Positions 1 to 8,920 of a DNA stretch of 64,000 nt are shown one piece after another. Both the position numbers and the translations under genes were made by a program. Positions within the stretch are counted from its first letter, which is position 1. Each line of letters begins with the position of its first letter. The DNA lies in NCBI RefSeq assembly GCF_002803155.1, contig NZ_NNBP01000022.1, forward strand, positions 1 to 64,000, written 5' to 3'. The notes under the pieces are model-generated. The model searched no databases, was not told the DNA's origin, and worked only from the letters and a program-made list of their open reading frames with translations. The stretch comes from Streptomyces sp. CB02959 (GTDB lineage Bacteria; Actinomycetota; Actinomycetes; Streptomycetales; Streptomycetaceae).

Positions 1-28
1 TGGCCCCGCCGCTCACGCGGCGGGGCCA
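1..28. terminator. Perfect hairpin at window edge
   Basis: A 12-bp GC-rich stem (1-12 pairs with 17-28) closes on a 4-base loop. There is no T-run, as is usual for terminators in this kind of genome. It most likely ends a gene lying to the left of the window, but that gene is not visible. Confidence 0.6.
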
Positions 29-198
29 GAACCCCAAGATCTTCATGAGCCTTCTAGGGCGTGTCCACCCCTGGCCCGGCCCGTCCGCCGGGCGGGCCGG
101 GAGGCCGCCGGGACCGGTGCGGGGGCGCCGGCTCCCCCGTCCGGCCGAGGGGATTCCCGCCGGACGGGCCGGTCCGGCCGCGTGGGGCCATGCTCGGT

Positions 199-223
199 GT
201 ACGTACGCCCGGTGCGTACGTAC
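199..223. promoter_or_regulatory. Inverted repeat, candidate operator before first LCP gene
   Basis: GTACGTACGC (199-208) and GCGTACGTAC (214-223) form perfect 10-bp arms around 5 bases, about 90 bp upstream of the GTG start at 310. The T/A-containing palindrome stands out in this GC-rich DNA and is the size of a dimeric regulator site. No regulator can be assigned. Confidence 0.4.
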
Positions 224-309
224 TCCCCGGCGCGGGGTCCGGCGGTCTCCTCCCCGGCGGCGCCCGGCGCGGGGGCGTGCCGCCGGCTCCCTGAGGGAGG
301 GACGCACCC

Positions 310-1593
310 GTGACCGAGAGCCCCGACACCCCGCCCGGCCGCCGGCGTCCTTCCGAGGGCGGTGGGCGGGGAGCGCCGGGCTCCGGTCGGCGGGCGCGGT
401 TCCGGGGCTGGGCGGAGCGGCCCACCGGGCTGCTGGCCACCGACCGGCCGGGCCCACCGCGGGTCCCGGCGCCGCCGCACCGCCGCTGGCTGCGGACCGC
501 CGCGCTGGCGCTGACCGTCGCCGTGCTGGCCTCGGCCGGGTTGGGGTGGGCCGTCTGGACCCGGCTCAACGGCAATATCCGTTCGGACAGCGCCACCGAG
601 CGGGAGTTGGAGAAGTACGAGTCGGAGCGGCCGCCGGCGGGTCCGCCGAACGCGCAGGACATCCTGCTGATCGGCTCCGACAACCGCGGTGGCGACAACG
701 GCGAGTACGGCGAGGACAGCGGCACCCAGCGTTCGGACACCACGATCCTGCTGCACCTGGCGGCCGACCGGAAGAGCGCGACCGCGGTCAGCATTCCGCG
801 GGACCTGATGGTGCCCGTGCCGCACTGCAAGCGCGCCGACGGAAACGAGTCGGCGCCGCAGACGGTGCAGTTCAACTGGGCGTTCGCGTTCGGCGGCGCG
901 GCGTGCGCGATCCGCACGGTGGAGCAGATGACCCGGGTCCGGATCGACCACCACGTGATCGTGGACTTCACCGGTTTCAAGAACATGGTGGACGCGGTGC
1001 ACGGTGTGCAGGTGTGCCTGCCGCAGCCCATCAAGGACGACGAGGCGCACGTGGCGCTGCCGGCCGGCCGGCAGACGTTGGACGGCGAGGCCGCGCTCGG
1101 ATTCGTACGGGCCCGCAAGAGCCTGGGGAACGGCAGTGACACCCAGCGTATGGAGCGGCAGCAGCAGTTCCTCGCCGCTTTGGTGAAGAAAGTGCAGAGC
1201 AATGGTGTGCTGCTCAATCCGATGCGGCTGTATCCGGTGATGGATGCCGCGACGAGTTCACTGACCACTGATGCCGGGCTGGCTTCCCTCCGGGGTTTGT
1301 ACGAATTGGTCCGCAGCATGCGCGGCATTCCCACCGCACAGGTGCAGTTCCTGACCGTGCCGCGTACCGCGTACCGCTACGACCCGAATCGCGATGAGCT
1401 GGTGCAGCCGGACGCGGACCGGCTCTTCGGGCGGCTGCGCAACGATCAGCCGGTGGCGGTGGTGCCGCAGCCGCCCGCCGAGGCCGCGGACGGCAAGGCG
1501 GCGGGCCGCGGGCGGAGCGGCCGACCGGCGCCCGCCGCGAGTTCGGCGCCGACCTTTCCCGGGACCACCGCGGAACACGGCTCCTGCGAATAA
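310..1593 (+). CDS. LCP family protein (short form, no LytR_C)
   Basis: LytR-CpsA-Psr family proteins transfer lipid-linked glycopolymers onto peptidoglycan at the outer face of the membrane. The 427-aa protein has a Pro/Arg-rich cytoplasmic tail, one membrane segment at about residues 61-82, and an LCP core from about 117 to 300. The core shows the family landmarks: DILLIGSDNRG, RSDTTILLHL, SIPRDL, and RMERQQQFLAAL near its end. The C-terminal tail is Pro/Ala-rich and lacks the LytR_C domain found in three neighbouring paralogues. The GTG at 310 is preceded by GAGGGAGG at good spacing. It is the first of four LCP genes within 8 kb. The exact polymer transferred cannot be read from the sequence. 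Confidence 0.88.
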   Translation: MTESPDTPPGRRRPSEGGGRGAPGSGRRARFRGWAERPTGLLATDRPGPPRVPAPPHRRWLRTAALALTVAVLASAGLGWAVWTRLNGNIRSDSATERELEKYESERPPAGPPNAQDILLIGSDNRGGDNGEYGEDSGTQRSDTTILLHLAADRKSATAVSIPRDLMVPVPHCKRADGNESAPQTVQFNWAFAFGGAACAIRTVEQMTRVRIDHHVIVDFTGFKNMVDAVHGVQVCLPQPIKDDEAHVALPAGRQTLDGEAALGFVRARKSLGNGSDTQRMERQQQFLAALVKKVQSNGVLLNPMRLYPVMDAATSSLTTDAGLASLRGLYELVRSMRGIPTAQVQFLTVPRTAYRYDPNRDELVQPDADRLFGRLRNDQPVAVVPQPPAEAADGKAAGRGRSGRPAPAASSAPTFPGTTAEHGSCE

Positions 1594-1837
1594 AAACGCC
1601 GCACAGTACGCCGGTGAGCCGTGAAGGGAATGGGCGGATTGCCCAGTTGTAGGGAAGTGGAATGTGTCACGGGCGTCGCCCGACACTGAACTGGGCGGAT
1701 AGTGTGAGCGATCCGGTCCGCCCGACCAGCTGGCCGATGACCGTTGACCCAGTAACCGACCACTTTCCGCACTATCGACCGACCGAGCGCCTTGAGGGGA
1801 TGGCGCCGCGTGGTACCGACGGAGGACTCAAGGCACC

Positions 1838-3592
1838 GTGGACGCGCAAGGCCGTGGGCAGGCGGGCGACGACAACGTCGACCCCGCCGATCAGTGGGTG
1901 TTCGATCCGGACACCGGCAACTACGAGTTGCGGCTCGACCCGGCAGGTCAGGGCCCGGCTCGGCCCGCCGACCGCAAGGCGCCCGGCAGACGTGCCGCGC
2001 GGAAGGCCGGCGCGAGGGGCGACGACACCGACACCCGTCCGCTGCCCGTCCAGCGGGACGGCCGGAAGGACGACGACGAGCCCGCTTCGGGCGGCCGGGC
2101 GGCGCGCCGGGCCGCGGACCGCGCCGGGTCCGCCGCGGCGGCGGCCGGCAGCGCGGCGAGCCGCCGCAAGCCCAAGCCGAAGAAGTCGGCGAAGCGGAAG
2201 GCCCTGTACTGGACGTCCGGTGTGGTGGGCTTCGTGCTCGTCGCCGGCTGCGGTACCGCGTTCGTCATCTACGAGCAGCTCGACGGCAACATCAAGAAGG
2301 TCGACGTCGGCGAGGAGAACTCCGCGGTCACCGACGGCCCGGTGAACCTCCTGGTCATCGGCACCGACGCGCGCACCGGCAAGGGCGACTCGGGGTACGG
2401 CGACTCGGGCAGCGTCGGGCACGCGGACACCACGATCCTGATGCACGTCTCCAAGGACCGGACCAACGCCACCGCGCTGAGCATCCCGCGGGACCTGATC
2501 ACCGACATCCCCGACTGCCCGACGAAGCAGCCGGACGGCTCGACGAAGGTCATTCCGGGGCAGCAGCAGGTGCGGTTCAACACCAGCCTGGGCCAGGAGG
2601 GCCGGGACCCGGGCTGCACCTGGCGGACCGTCGAGAAGCTGACCGGGGTGAAGGTCAACCACTTCATGATGGCGGACTTCAACGCCGTCAAGGACCTGTC
2701 CAACGCGGTGGACGGCGTCGAGGTCTGCGCGGGCAAGGACATCGACGACCCCAAGTCGCACCTGAAGCTGACGGCCGGTCGGCACGTCGTCAAGGGCGAG
2801 CAGGCGCTGGCGTTCGTCCGGACCCGGCACGCGGTGGGCACCGGCAGCGATCTGAGCCGGATTCAGCTCCAGCAGCAGTTCGTCGGTTCGCTGATCCGCA
2901 AGCTGAAGTCCAGCGCGTTCAGCAGTCCCGGCAAGCTGCTGGACGTCGCGCAGGCGGCGACCAAGGCGCTGACCGTGGACACCGGTATCGGCAGCGCCTC
3001 GAAGCTGATGGACTTCGGCAACGACCTGAAGCAGGTCGACCTCAACAAGATCACCTTCGCCACCGTCCCGGTGCTGGACAACCCGCGGGACAAGGCCACC
3101 GTCATACTGGACACGGGCAAGGCCGTTCCGCTGTTCAAGATGGTGCAGCAGGACCACACGCTGTCCAAGGGGGCCTCGAAGGGCGGCAAGAAGACCGCAC
3201 CGGTCAAGAAGGCCCCGGCCGAGCTGGTCCGGGTCGATGTCACCAACGGGGGCGGGCCGTTCGGCTCGGCCCAGGAGACCGTGGACTGGTTGCAGAACAC
3301 CAAGGGCGCGCGGCTCTCCACCAACGCCGGCAACGCCCCGGAGAAGCTCGCCGCGACGCGTCTGGAGTACGCGCCGAACCAGGCCGACCAGGCCGCCACG
3401 CTGGCCGATTGGATGGGTCTGCCCAAGAGCGCGTTGAAGCAGACCGGCACGGACGCCGGTCCGCGGGTCCCGATGAAGCTGGTGCTCGGCAAGGACTTCA
3501 CCGCCCCGGGTTCACCGATCGAGGCGCCGACCGAAACCCCGGACGGGGTTCAGCACGTCAATGCAGATGACAAGAACATCTGCGCGAAGTAA
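1838..3592 (+). CDS. LCP family protein with C-terminal LytR_C domain
   Basis: A 584-aa single-pass membrane protein of the LCP family. A charged cytoplasmic segment rich in Lys, Arg and Asp runs to about residue 120, followed by a membrane helix at about 122-145. The LCP core runs from about 168 to 356 (VNLLVIGTDARTG, HADTTILMHV, SIPRDLI, RIQLQQQFVGSL). A LytR_C-like domain follows at about 462-555, starting near VDVTNGGGPFGSAQ. LCP cores bind polyprenyl-pyrophosphate substrates; the role of LytR_C is less clear. The GTG start at 1838 has GGAGG at 1821-1825, and no upstream in-frame start has a better site. The 244-bp gap from the previous LCP gene suggests its own promoter. Confidence 0.88.
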   Translation: MDAQGRGQAGDDNVDPADQWVFDPDTGNYELRLDPAGQGPARPADRKAPGRRAARKAGARGDDTDTRPLPVQRDGRKDDDEPASGGRAARRAADRAGSAAAAAGSAASRRKPKPKKSAKRKALYWTSGVVGFVLVAGCGTAFVIYEQLDGNIKKVDVGEENSAVTDGPVNLLVIGTDARTGKGDSGYGDSGSVGHADTTILMHVSKDRTNATALSIPRDLITDIPDCPTKQPDGSTKVIPGQQQVRFNTSLGQEGRDPGCTWRTVEKLTGVKVNHFMMADFNAVKDLSNAVDGVEVCAGKDIDDPKSHLKLTAGRHVVKGEQALAFVRTRHAVGTGSDLSRIQLQQQFVGSLIRKLKSSAFSSPGKLLDVAQAATKALTVDTGIGSASKLMDFGNDLKQVDLNKITFATVPVLDNPRDKATVILDTGKAVPLFKMVQQDHTLSKGASKGGKKTAPVKKAPAELVRVDVTNGGGPFGSAQETVDWLQNTKGARLSTNAGNAPEKLAATRLEYAPNQADQAATLADWMGLPKSALKQTGTDAGPRVPMKLVLGKDFTAPGSPIEAPTETPDGVQHVNADDKNICAK

Positions 3593-3648
3593 TCCGGCGG
3601 GCCCGGCAGGGCCGTCCAGCGGGGAGTGCGGCGTCGGCCGCCCCGGTT

Positions 3649-3698
3649 GAGCCGGTGCGCGCACCGGGCGCTCCAGTGGAGCCGGTGCGTGCGCCGGG
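3649..3698. repeat. Short direct repeat between two LCP genes
   Basis: Two 20-bp copies (3649-3668 and 3679-3698), 18 of 20 bases identical and offset by 30 bp, sit in the 148-bp gap before the third LCP gene. This could be a slippage duplication or tandem regulator half-sites. No coding role is apparent. Confidence 0.35.
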
Positions 3699-3740
3699 GG
3701 ACACCGAGCGCACCGGATCGGACGACTGGGAGAGGGCCGA

Positions 3741-5576
3741 ATGCCGCAGAGCGGTGTGCGCGGTGAGGGGCAGCGCGGGGGACGTCGGGAGCCGGAGCCG
3801 GAGCCGGAGCCGCAGCCGTTGGGCTGGACGGGCGGCGGCTTCGCGGACAAGGGGCTGCCCCCGGACGCGCCGGGCTGGGCGCCGGACGGGGGGTCGGGCC
3901 CCGCGGCTCCCGACGACGACGGGGGCCCGCCCGGCGACGAACCGGCCGGGCACCGCGCCGACGGCCCTCCGCGTCGCCGCAAGGGCGGTAAGGCCGGTGA
4001 AGCCGATAAGGCTGGTGAAGGCAAGGCCGGTGAAGCCGATGAAGCCGGTAAGGCCGGTGAAGGCAAGGCCGGCAAGGCCGGTAAGGGGGGCAAGGGCCGC
4101 CGGGCGCTGCGCTGGACCGCGCTGGGCCTGGGCCTGCTCCTGGTGGCCGGGGCGACCGGCGGCTACCTCTACTACCAGCACCTGAACGCCAACCTCCGCA
4201 AGGACGCGCTGGACCTCGGTCCGGGCGGGCTGAAGAAGCCGGAGCCCAACGCGTTCGGGCAGACGCCGATGAACATCCTGCTGGTGGGCTCGGACGGCCG
4301 GAACAGCGAGAAGAACATCGAGCTGGGCGGGGCCCGCCAGGACGCGGACCGCAAACCGCTGGCGGACGTCCAGATGCTGCTGCACGTCAGCGCCGACCGC
4401 AGCAACATGTCGGTGATCTCCGTTCCGCGGGACACCCGGGTGGCCATCCCGCAGTGCACCGACCCCAAGGACGGCCACGTCTACCCGGAGACCACCGCCG
4501 CCATCAACGAGTCGCTCCAGCACGGCGGTCCGGGCTGCACCGTCGCCACCTGGAAGGAGCTGACCGGCATCTACATCGACCACTTCATGATGGTCGACTT
4601 CGCCGGGGTGGTGGACATGGCCGACGCGGTCGGCGGGGTACCGGTCTGCGTCGACCGGAACGTCTACTCGCACGACAGCAAGGGCCACGGCAGCGGACTG
4701 AAGCTGACCAAGGGCACCCACTCCGTGCAGGGCGTCCAGGCGCTCCAGTGGCTGCGCACCCGTTACGGCTTCGAGGACAACACCGACATCGGCCGGGCCA
4801 AGGCCCAGCACATGTACATGAACTCGATGATCCGTCAGCTCAAGAAGGGCACCAAGCTCACCGACCCGGTGCAGCTGCGGGACCTGGCGGAGGCCGCGAC
4901 CAGCGCGCTCACCGTCGACGAGGGGCTGGGCTCGGTCAAGAAGCTCTACGACCTGGGCGGTGACCTCCAGCGGGTGCCGACCAAGCGCACCACGATGGTC
5001 ACCATGCCGTGGCAGTACGGCCCCGGGGAGGAGTACGTGCTGCCCAAGCCCGGTGACGCGGAGGCCACCTTCGCGATGCTGCGCAACGACGTCGCACTGG
5101 ACGGCAAGGACGCCAAGAAGAAGCCGGAGCCGGAGACCGGGCCGTCCACTCCCAAGGGCAAGCTGGACGTCATCGTCCAGAACGGCACCGAGGGTTCGCG
5201 CGGCCCGGCCGCCGGCCGTGCGGGCGACCTCCAAGGCCGGCTGGCCGCACTCGGCTACACCGGCGCGCGCACGGACTCCCGGCTCACCAGCCAGGCCGAC
5301 ACCACCCTCGTCTACAAGGACGCCGCCCAGCGCGGCGACGCCCTGGCGCTCGCCAAGGCGCTGGGGCTGCCCGGTGGCGCGGTGCGGCAGTCGTCCTCGG
5401 CCGGCACGATGCGGCTGGTGGTCGGCAACGACTGGCGGACCGGCACGGACTACCCGGCGTCGTCCGGCGGGGGCGGCGGGGCGGACGCGCACCAGGCTCC
5501 GAAGAGCGCGGACCCGCTGAACGCGGAGAAGGACTCCTCGGCCTGCATGAAGGTCAATCCGCACTACACGTTCTGA
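3741..5576 (+). CDS. LCP family protein with Lys/Gly/Glu-repeat tail and LytR_C domain
   Basis: A 611-aa LCP protein. The cytoplasmic N-terminus is acidic and Pro-rich, then carries an imperfect repeat built from KAGE, EADK and GKAG units at about residues 82-118. This ends directly at the membrane helix (about 122-148). The LCP core spans about 177-370 (MNILLVGSDGRN, DVQMLLHVS, SVPRDTRVAI, HMYMNSMIRQL). The LytR_C-like domain lies at about 474-565, beginning near VIVQNGTEG. The ATG at 3741 has GGAGAGGG just upstream. The basic repeat next to the membrane probably contacts phospholipid or nucleic acid, but that is inference. The gene ends 45 bp from a convergent glycosyltransferase. Confidence 0.88.
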   Translation: MPQSGVRGEGQRGGRREPEPEPEPQPLGWTGGGFADKGLPPDAPGWAPDGGSGPAAPDDDGGPPGDEPAGHRADGPPRRRKGGKAGEADKAGEGKAGEADEAGKAGEGKAGKAGKGGKGRRALRWTALGLGLLLVAGATGGYLYYQHLNANLRKDALDLGPGGLKKPEPNAFGQTPMNILLVGSDGRNSEKNIELGGARQDADRKPLADVQMLLHVSADRSNMSVISVPRDTRVAIPQCTDPKDGHVYPETTAAINESLQHGGPGCTVATWKELTGIYIDHFMMVDFAGVVDMADAVGGVPVCVDRNVYSHDSKGHGSGLKLTKGTHSVQGVQALQWLRTRYGFEDNTDIGRAKAQHMYMNSMIRQLKKGTKLTDPVQLRDLAEAATSALTVDEGLGSVKKLYDLGGDLQRVPTKRTTMVTMPWQYGPGEEYVLPKPGDAEATFAMLRNDVALDGKDAKKKPEPETGPSTPKGKLDVIVQNGTEGSRGPAAGRAGDLQGRLAALGYTGARTDSRLTSQADTTLVYKDAAQRGDALALAKALGLPGGAVRQSSSAGTMRLVVGNDWRTGTDYPASSGGGGGADAHQAPKSADPLNAEKDSSACMKVNPHYTF

Positions 5577-5586
5577 CGTGCCCGGC

Positions 5587-5615
5587 GGGGTGCGCGCCGG
5601 TGGGACGCGCACCCC
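5587..5615. terminator. Bidirectional hairpin between convergent LCP and glycosyltransferase genes
   Basis: GGGGTGCGCG (5587-5596) pairs perfectly with CGCGCACCCC (5606-5615) across a 9-base loop. It fills the 45-bp gap between two convergent stop codons, so it can serve both strands. Confidence 0.65.
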
Positions 5616-5621
5616 GGGCGG

Positions 5622-6647
5622 CTACTCCGCGGCCGGGGCCGGCACGGCGGGTCGCCGGCTGGCGATGACCTTGCGCGCGAGGGAGCGCGGGCTGGTGAGG
5701 AAGCCGACGCCCCAGGCCATGTGCATGGTCGCCAGGGCGAGCGGGATCTGGGCGCGGGCCTTCAGGGAGAGGCCCTTGCCGGCCGGCAGCGAGCCCGCGG
5801 TGATCGCGGCCAGGTAGCCGGCCGGGACGACGAGGCCCCAGGGCGTGACGGCCGCGCCGACGACCAGGCCCGCCGCGATGGCGCAGACCGCGGTCGGCGG
5901 GGCGAGGTAGCGCAGGTTGATCGACCCGGAGTGGTAGCGGGCGACGACGTGCCGCCACTTCCCGTAGTTCTTGTACTGCGTGGCCAGCGCCTTGATGCTG
6001 GGCCGCGGGCGGTACTGGACCTTCAGCTCCGGCGAGAACCAGATCTGCCCGCCGGCCTCCCGGATGCGGAAGTTCAGCTCCCAGTCCTGGGCGCGGATGA
6101 ACTCCTCGTTGTAGCCGCCCTGCTGCTCCAGCACCTCGCGGCGGAAGACGCCGAGGTAGACCGTGTCGGCCGGGCCGGCCGCGCCGCCGGTGTGGAAGGC
6201 GGCGTTGCCGACGCCGATCTTCGAGGTCATGGCGGCGGCCACCGCGTCCTCCCAGGCGTTCTCGCCCTCGGCGTGCATGATGCCGCCGACGTTGGCCGCG
6301 CCGGTCTCCGCAAGGAGGCGCACGGCGGTGGCGATGTAGTTCGGCGAGAGCATGCCGTGGCCGTCGACGCGGACGACGACGGGGTGCCGGGACGCCTTGA
6401 TCGCGGCGTTCAGGGCGGCGGGGGTGCGGCCCGTGGGGTTGGGGACGGTGTGCACCCGGGGGTCCTCGCGGACCAGTTCCGCGGCGATCTCGTCGGTGCG
6501 GTCCGTGGAGGGGCCGAGGGCGATCACCACCTCCATCTCGCCGGCGTACTCCTGGGCCAGGATGTGCCGGACCGCATTGCGCAGGTGACGTTCCTCGTTG
6601 AGCACCGGCATGATCACAGAGACGGCCGGGAGCTGCTGCTGGGGCAT
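5622..6647 (-). CDS. Family 2 glycosyltransferase, membrane-anchored C-terminus
   Basis: A 341-aa GT-A fold glycosyltransferase. The N-terminus reads VSVIMPVLNEERHLRNAV, the usual nucleotide-sugar-binding start. A DGHG motif (VVVRVDGHGMLS) takes the place of the metal-binding DxD, and WELNFRIREAGGQIW follows near the catalytic base region. Hydrophobic stretches at about 235-290 suggest the enzyme sits on the inner membrane face and acts on a lipid-linked acceptor. I chose the ATG at 6647 because GAGGA precedes it and the glycosyltransferase fold starts at once; longer in-frame extensions are Arg/Pro-rich and look non-coding. Lying among LCP genes suggests a role in making a wall glycopolymer. 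Donor and acceptor sugars are unknown. Confidence 0.85.
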   Translation of the reverse strand: MPQQQLPAVSVIMPVLNEERHLRNAVRHILAQEYAGEMEVVIALGPSTDRTDEIAAELVREDPRVHTVPNPTGRTPAALNAAIKASRHPVVVRVDGHGMLSPNYIATAVRLLAETGAANVGGIMHAEGENAWEDAVAAAMTSKIGVGNAAFHTGGAAGPADTVYLGVFRREVLEQQGGYNEEFIRAQDWELNFRIREAGGQIWFSPELKVQYRPRPSIKALATQYKNYGKWRHVVARYHSGSINLRYLAPPTAVCAIAAGLVVGAAVTPWGLVVPAGYLAAITAGSLPAGKGLSLKARAQIPLALATMHMAWGVGFLTSPRSLARKVIASRRPAVPAPAAE

Positions 6648-6955
6648 GGTTCCTCGGGGGTACGGCCCGCGGCGAGCCGCCATGGGGGGCGGCAGCGCCC
6701 GCCGGCAGACTGCGGTATTCCGCCTCACGGTACCGCGAACGGGGGACTCCGTCGGACGGCAACCGGGTGGCCGGGCGGCAGCTGCCCGGTGTGTGGCGTT
6801 TTGATGCAGATCATATCGGCTTACGGTGACCCGGTCCGTTCCGTGACGGACCCTGTCGGACTCCGCCGGACTCCGTACCGCGTCCGCCCGCGCACCGGCC
6901 GGGCCCGTCCGCCCGGCTCCGCCGTCCCTGTCCCCGTCCACCGCGGAGGTGGCCC
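6648..6955. other. Divergent intergenic region between glycosyltransferase and LCP gene
   Basis: This 308-bp stretch has no convincing gene and should hold back-to-back promoters. The AT-richest part (about 6799-6825) contains TATGAT on the minus strand, a plausible -10 for the glycosyltransferase gene, but I see no clear -35. The plus-strand gene has GGAGG just before its GTG. Confidence 0.4.
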
Positions 6956-8425
6956 GTGACCGCGCCGTCCCCCTCCCCCCGCACCGTCCCGGGCCGGCGC
7001 CCCCGCCGGTCCCGGTGGCGCCGCCCGCGCCGGCGTCCCCAGGGGGCGCGCTGGGGGGTGCGGATCAGCACCGCGGCGACCGCCCTGCTGCTGTCCGCGA
7101 GCGGGGTGGGGCACGCCATGGTCACCGGCGTCGAGACCGGGATCAGCCGGGTGGACGCCTTCCAGGGCATCAGCGACCGGCCCGGCGGCGGCGCCGGGCT
7201 GACCTTCCTGGTCGTCGGCACCGACGGCCGGGACAAGCTGACCGACGAGGAGAAGCGGAAGTACCACCTGGGCGGCGACCCCTGCCACTGCACCGACACC
7301 CTGATGCTGGTGCACCTCTCTGCCGACCGGAGCCGCGCCAGCGTCGTCAGCCTCCCCCGCGACTCGTACGCCGAGGTGCCCGCCCACCAGGACGCCGACG
7401 GCCGGCGCCACCCCCGGCACGCGCTCAAGCTGAACGCCGCCTACGCCGAGGGCGGCCCCAACCTGACCGTGCGCACCGTCGAGCACATGACCGGGGTGCA
7501 GATCGACCACTACCTGGAGGTCGACTTCACCAGCTTCATGCGGACCGTGGACGCGGTCGGCGGGGTGGAGGTGTGCACGGTACGGCCGCTCAAGGACCGC
7601 TACTCGGGGCTGGACCTGCCGGCCGGCACCTCGCTGCTGGGCGGCGGCCAGGCGCTCCAGTACGTCCGCTCGCGCCACGTCGACGCCTCCGCCGACCTGG
7701 GCCGGATGCAGCGCCAGCAGCGGTTCCTGGCGGCGCTGCTGGACCGGATCACCTCGTCCGGGGTGCTGATGAACCCGGTCCGCTTCAAGGAGGTGGCGGA
7801 CGCCATGCTCCGGTCGGTACGGGCCGACGACGGGTTCGGGGCGGGCGACCTGGCCGACCTGGCCGAGGCGATGCGCGGCTTCGGCCCGGCCTCGTCGGAG
7901 TTCGCCTCGGTGCCGCTGCGCGGTGAGGCCGAGAACGTGCCGGGGCTGGGCTCGACGGTGCGCTGGGACCCGGTCCAGGCGCCGAAGCTGTTCCGGGCGC
8001 TGCGCGAGGACCGGCCGTTCGCGCTCCGCCCGGAGCCGAAGGCGGCGCCCGCCCCGGTCGTGGACGTCCCGCCGGAACAGGTCAGGGTGCAGGTGGAGAA
8101 CGGCACCGGACGGCCCGGCCTGGCCGCCCGCGTCAGCCGGGAGCTCCACGGCGCCGGATTCGCCACCGACGCCCCCGGTGACACCGCGCACGGCACCGCA
8201 CCGCACACGGTGCTCTCCTACGACCCCCGCTGGGACCGTTCGGCGCGCTCCCTGGCCGCGGCGCTGCCCGGGGTCCGGCTGCGGCCGGCGGCCGGGCAGG
8301 GGCCGGTGATGCGGGTGACCGTCGGGACGGACTTCCGGGCGGTGCGGCCGGTGCGGGCCGAGGAGCCGGCGCCGGCGCCCGGCGCCCTCGCCGCGATGAC
8401 CGGCGACCAAGCGGTGTGTCGATGA
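6956..8425 (+). CDS. LCP family protein with LytR_C domain
   Basis: A 489-aa LCP protein with a short, very Arg-rich cytoplasmic N-terminus (RRPRRSRWRRPRRR) and a membrane segment at about residues 32-55. The LCP core is at about 81-265 (LTFLVVGTDGRDK, CTDTLMLVHL, SLPRDSYAEVP, RMQRQQRFLAAL). LytR_C lies at about 375-460, starting near VQVENGTGRPG. The GTG start at 6956 has GGAGG about 8 bases upstream. The stop TGA overlaps the next gene's ATG (ATGA at 8422-8425), so the two are probably translationally coupled. It is closer in its motifs to the LCP protein at 10395 (shared AYAEGGP/AYAEDGP-type loop) than to the first three. Confidence 0.88.
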   Translation: MTAPSPSPRTVPGRRPRRSRWRRPRRRPQGARWGVRISTAATALLLSASGVGHAMVTGVETGISRVDAFQGISDRPGGGAGLTFLVVGTDGRDKLTDEEKRKYHLGGDPCHCTDTLMLVHLSADRSRASVVSLPRDSYAEVPAHQDADGRRHPRHALKLNAAYAEGGPNLTVRTVEHMTGVQIDHYLEVDFTSFMRTVDAVGGVEVCTVRPLKDRYSGLDLPAGTSLLGGGQALQYVRSRHVDASADLGRMQRQQRFLAALLDRITSSGVLMNPVRFKEVADAMLRSVRADDGFGAGDLADLAEAMRGFGPASSEFASVPLRGEAENVPGLGSTVRWDPVQAPKLFRALREDRPFALRPEPKAAPAPVVDVPPEQVRVQVENGTGRPGLAARVSRELHGAGFATDAPGDTAHGTAPHTVLSYDPRWDRSARSLAAALPGVRLRPAAGQGPVMRVTVGTDFRAVRPVRAEEPAPAPGALAAMTGDQAVCR

Positions 8426-8874
8426 CCGTCCCCGCTCCCCGCCGGACCGCGCCGGGACCGCCGCCGGCCGGTTCGGGCCGGCGGCACCGTGCCGGCCGGA
8501 CCGCCGCCGCGGTCGCGGTGCTGGGGCTGGTCGCGGCCACCGCGGCGGCGGCCCCCGCGGCCCCGGCCGCGCCGACCGGCTGCGGCGTCCTGGTCCGCGG
8601 CCTGCTGTGCCTGCGCGGCCCGGTCGGCGCCCCGGGCACCTACACCCTCGTCTACCGGCGGGACGAGCCGATGCTCGGCGAGCTCACCGTCCGGCTCGGC
8701 TACCAGCGCAAGAACTCCCGGATCACGGCGTTCCCCGGCTGGTTCGGCACCGGGCGGACGCGGGGCGGCACGCTCCGGCTGAGCGGGCGGGTGGAGATGC
8801 CGGCGGACGAGTGCATCCGGGGCGTCATGGAGCACACCGCGACGGTCTTCGTCACCAAGTGGAGCTGCGGCTGA
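8422..8874 (+). CDS. Small secreted protein of unknown function
   Basis: I do not recognise a named family. The 150-aa product has an Arg-rich start and a hydrophobic Ala-rich segment (about residues 28-50) ending in APAAPAAP, which fits a signal peptide. About 100 exported residues follow with four cysteines (GCGVLVRGLLC, DECIRG and a final SCG), likely two disulfides. The start ATG overlaps the LCP stop codon as ATGA; a GTG two codons earlier is possible but less well placed. Coupling to an LCP gene suggests a wall or envelope role. The predicted mature domain is small and beta-rich by composition, but this is a guess. Confidence 0.7.
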   Translation: MTVPAPRRTAPGPPPAGSGRRHRAGRTAAAVAVLGLVAATAAAAPAAPAAPTGCGVLVRGLLCLRGPVGAPGTYTLVYRRDEPMLGELTVRLGYQRKNSRITAFPGWFGTGRTRGGTLRLSGRVEMPADECIRGVMEHTATVFVTKWSCG

Positions 8875-8920
8875 CGCCGGGCCGCCCGGTGTCCGGTGTC
8901 CGGAAAGGTGGGTGCGGAGC

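Noticed and set aside
5622..6941. A 439-residue version of the glycosyltransferase
   Set aside because: The 98-residue extension is low-complexity, and the ATG at 6647 has a proper ribosome-binding site right before the fold.
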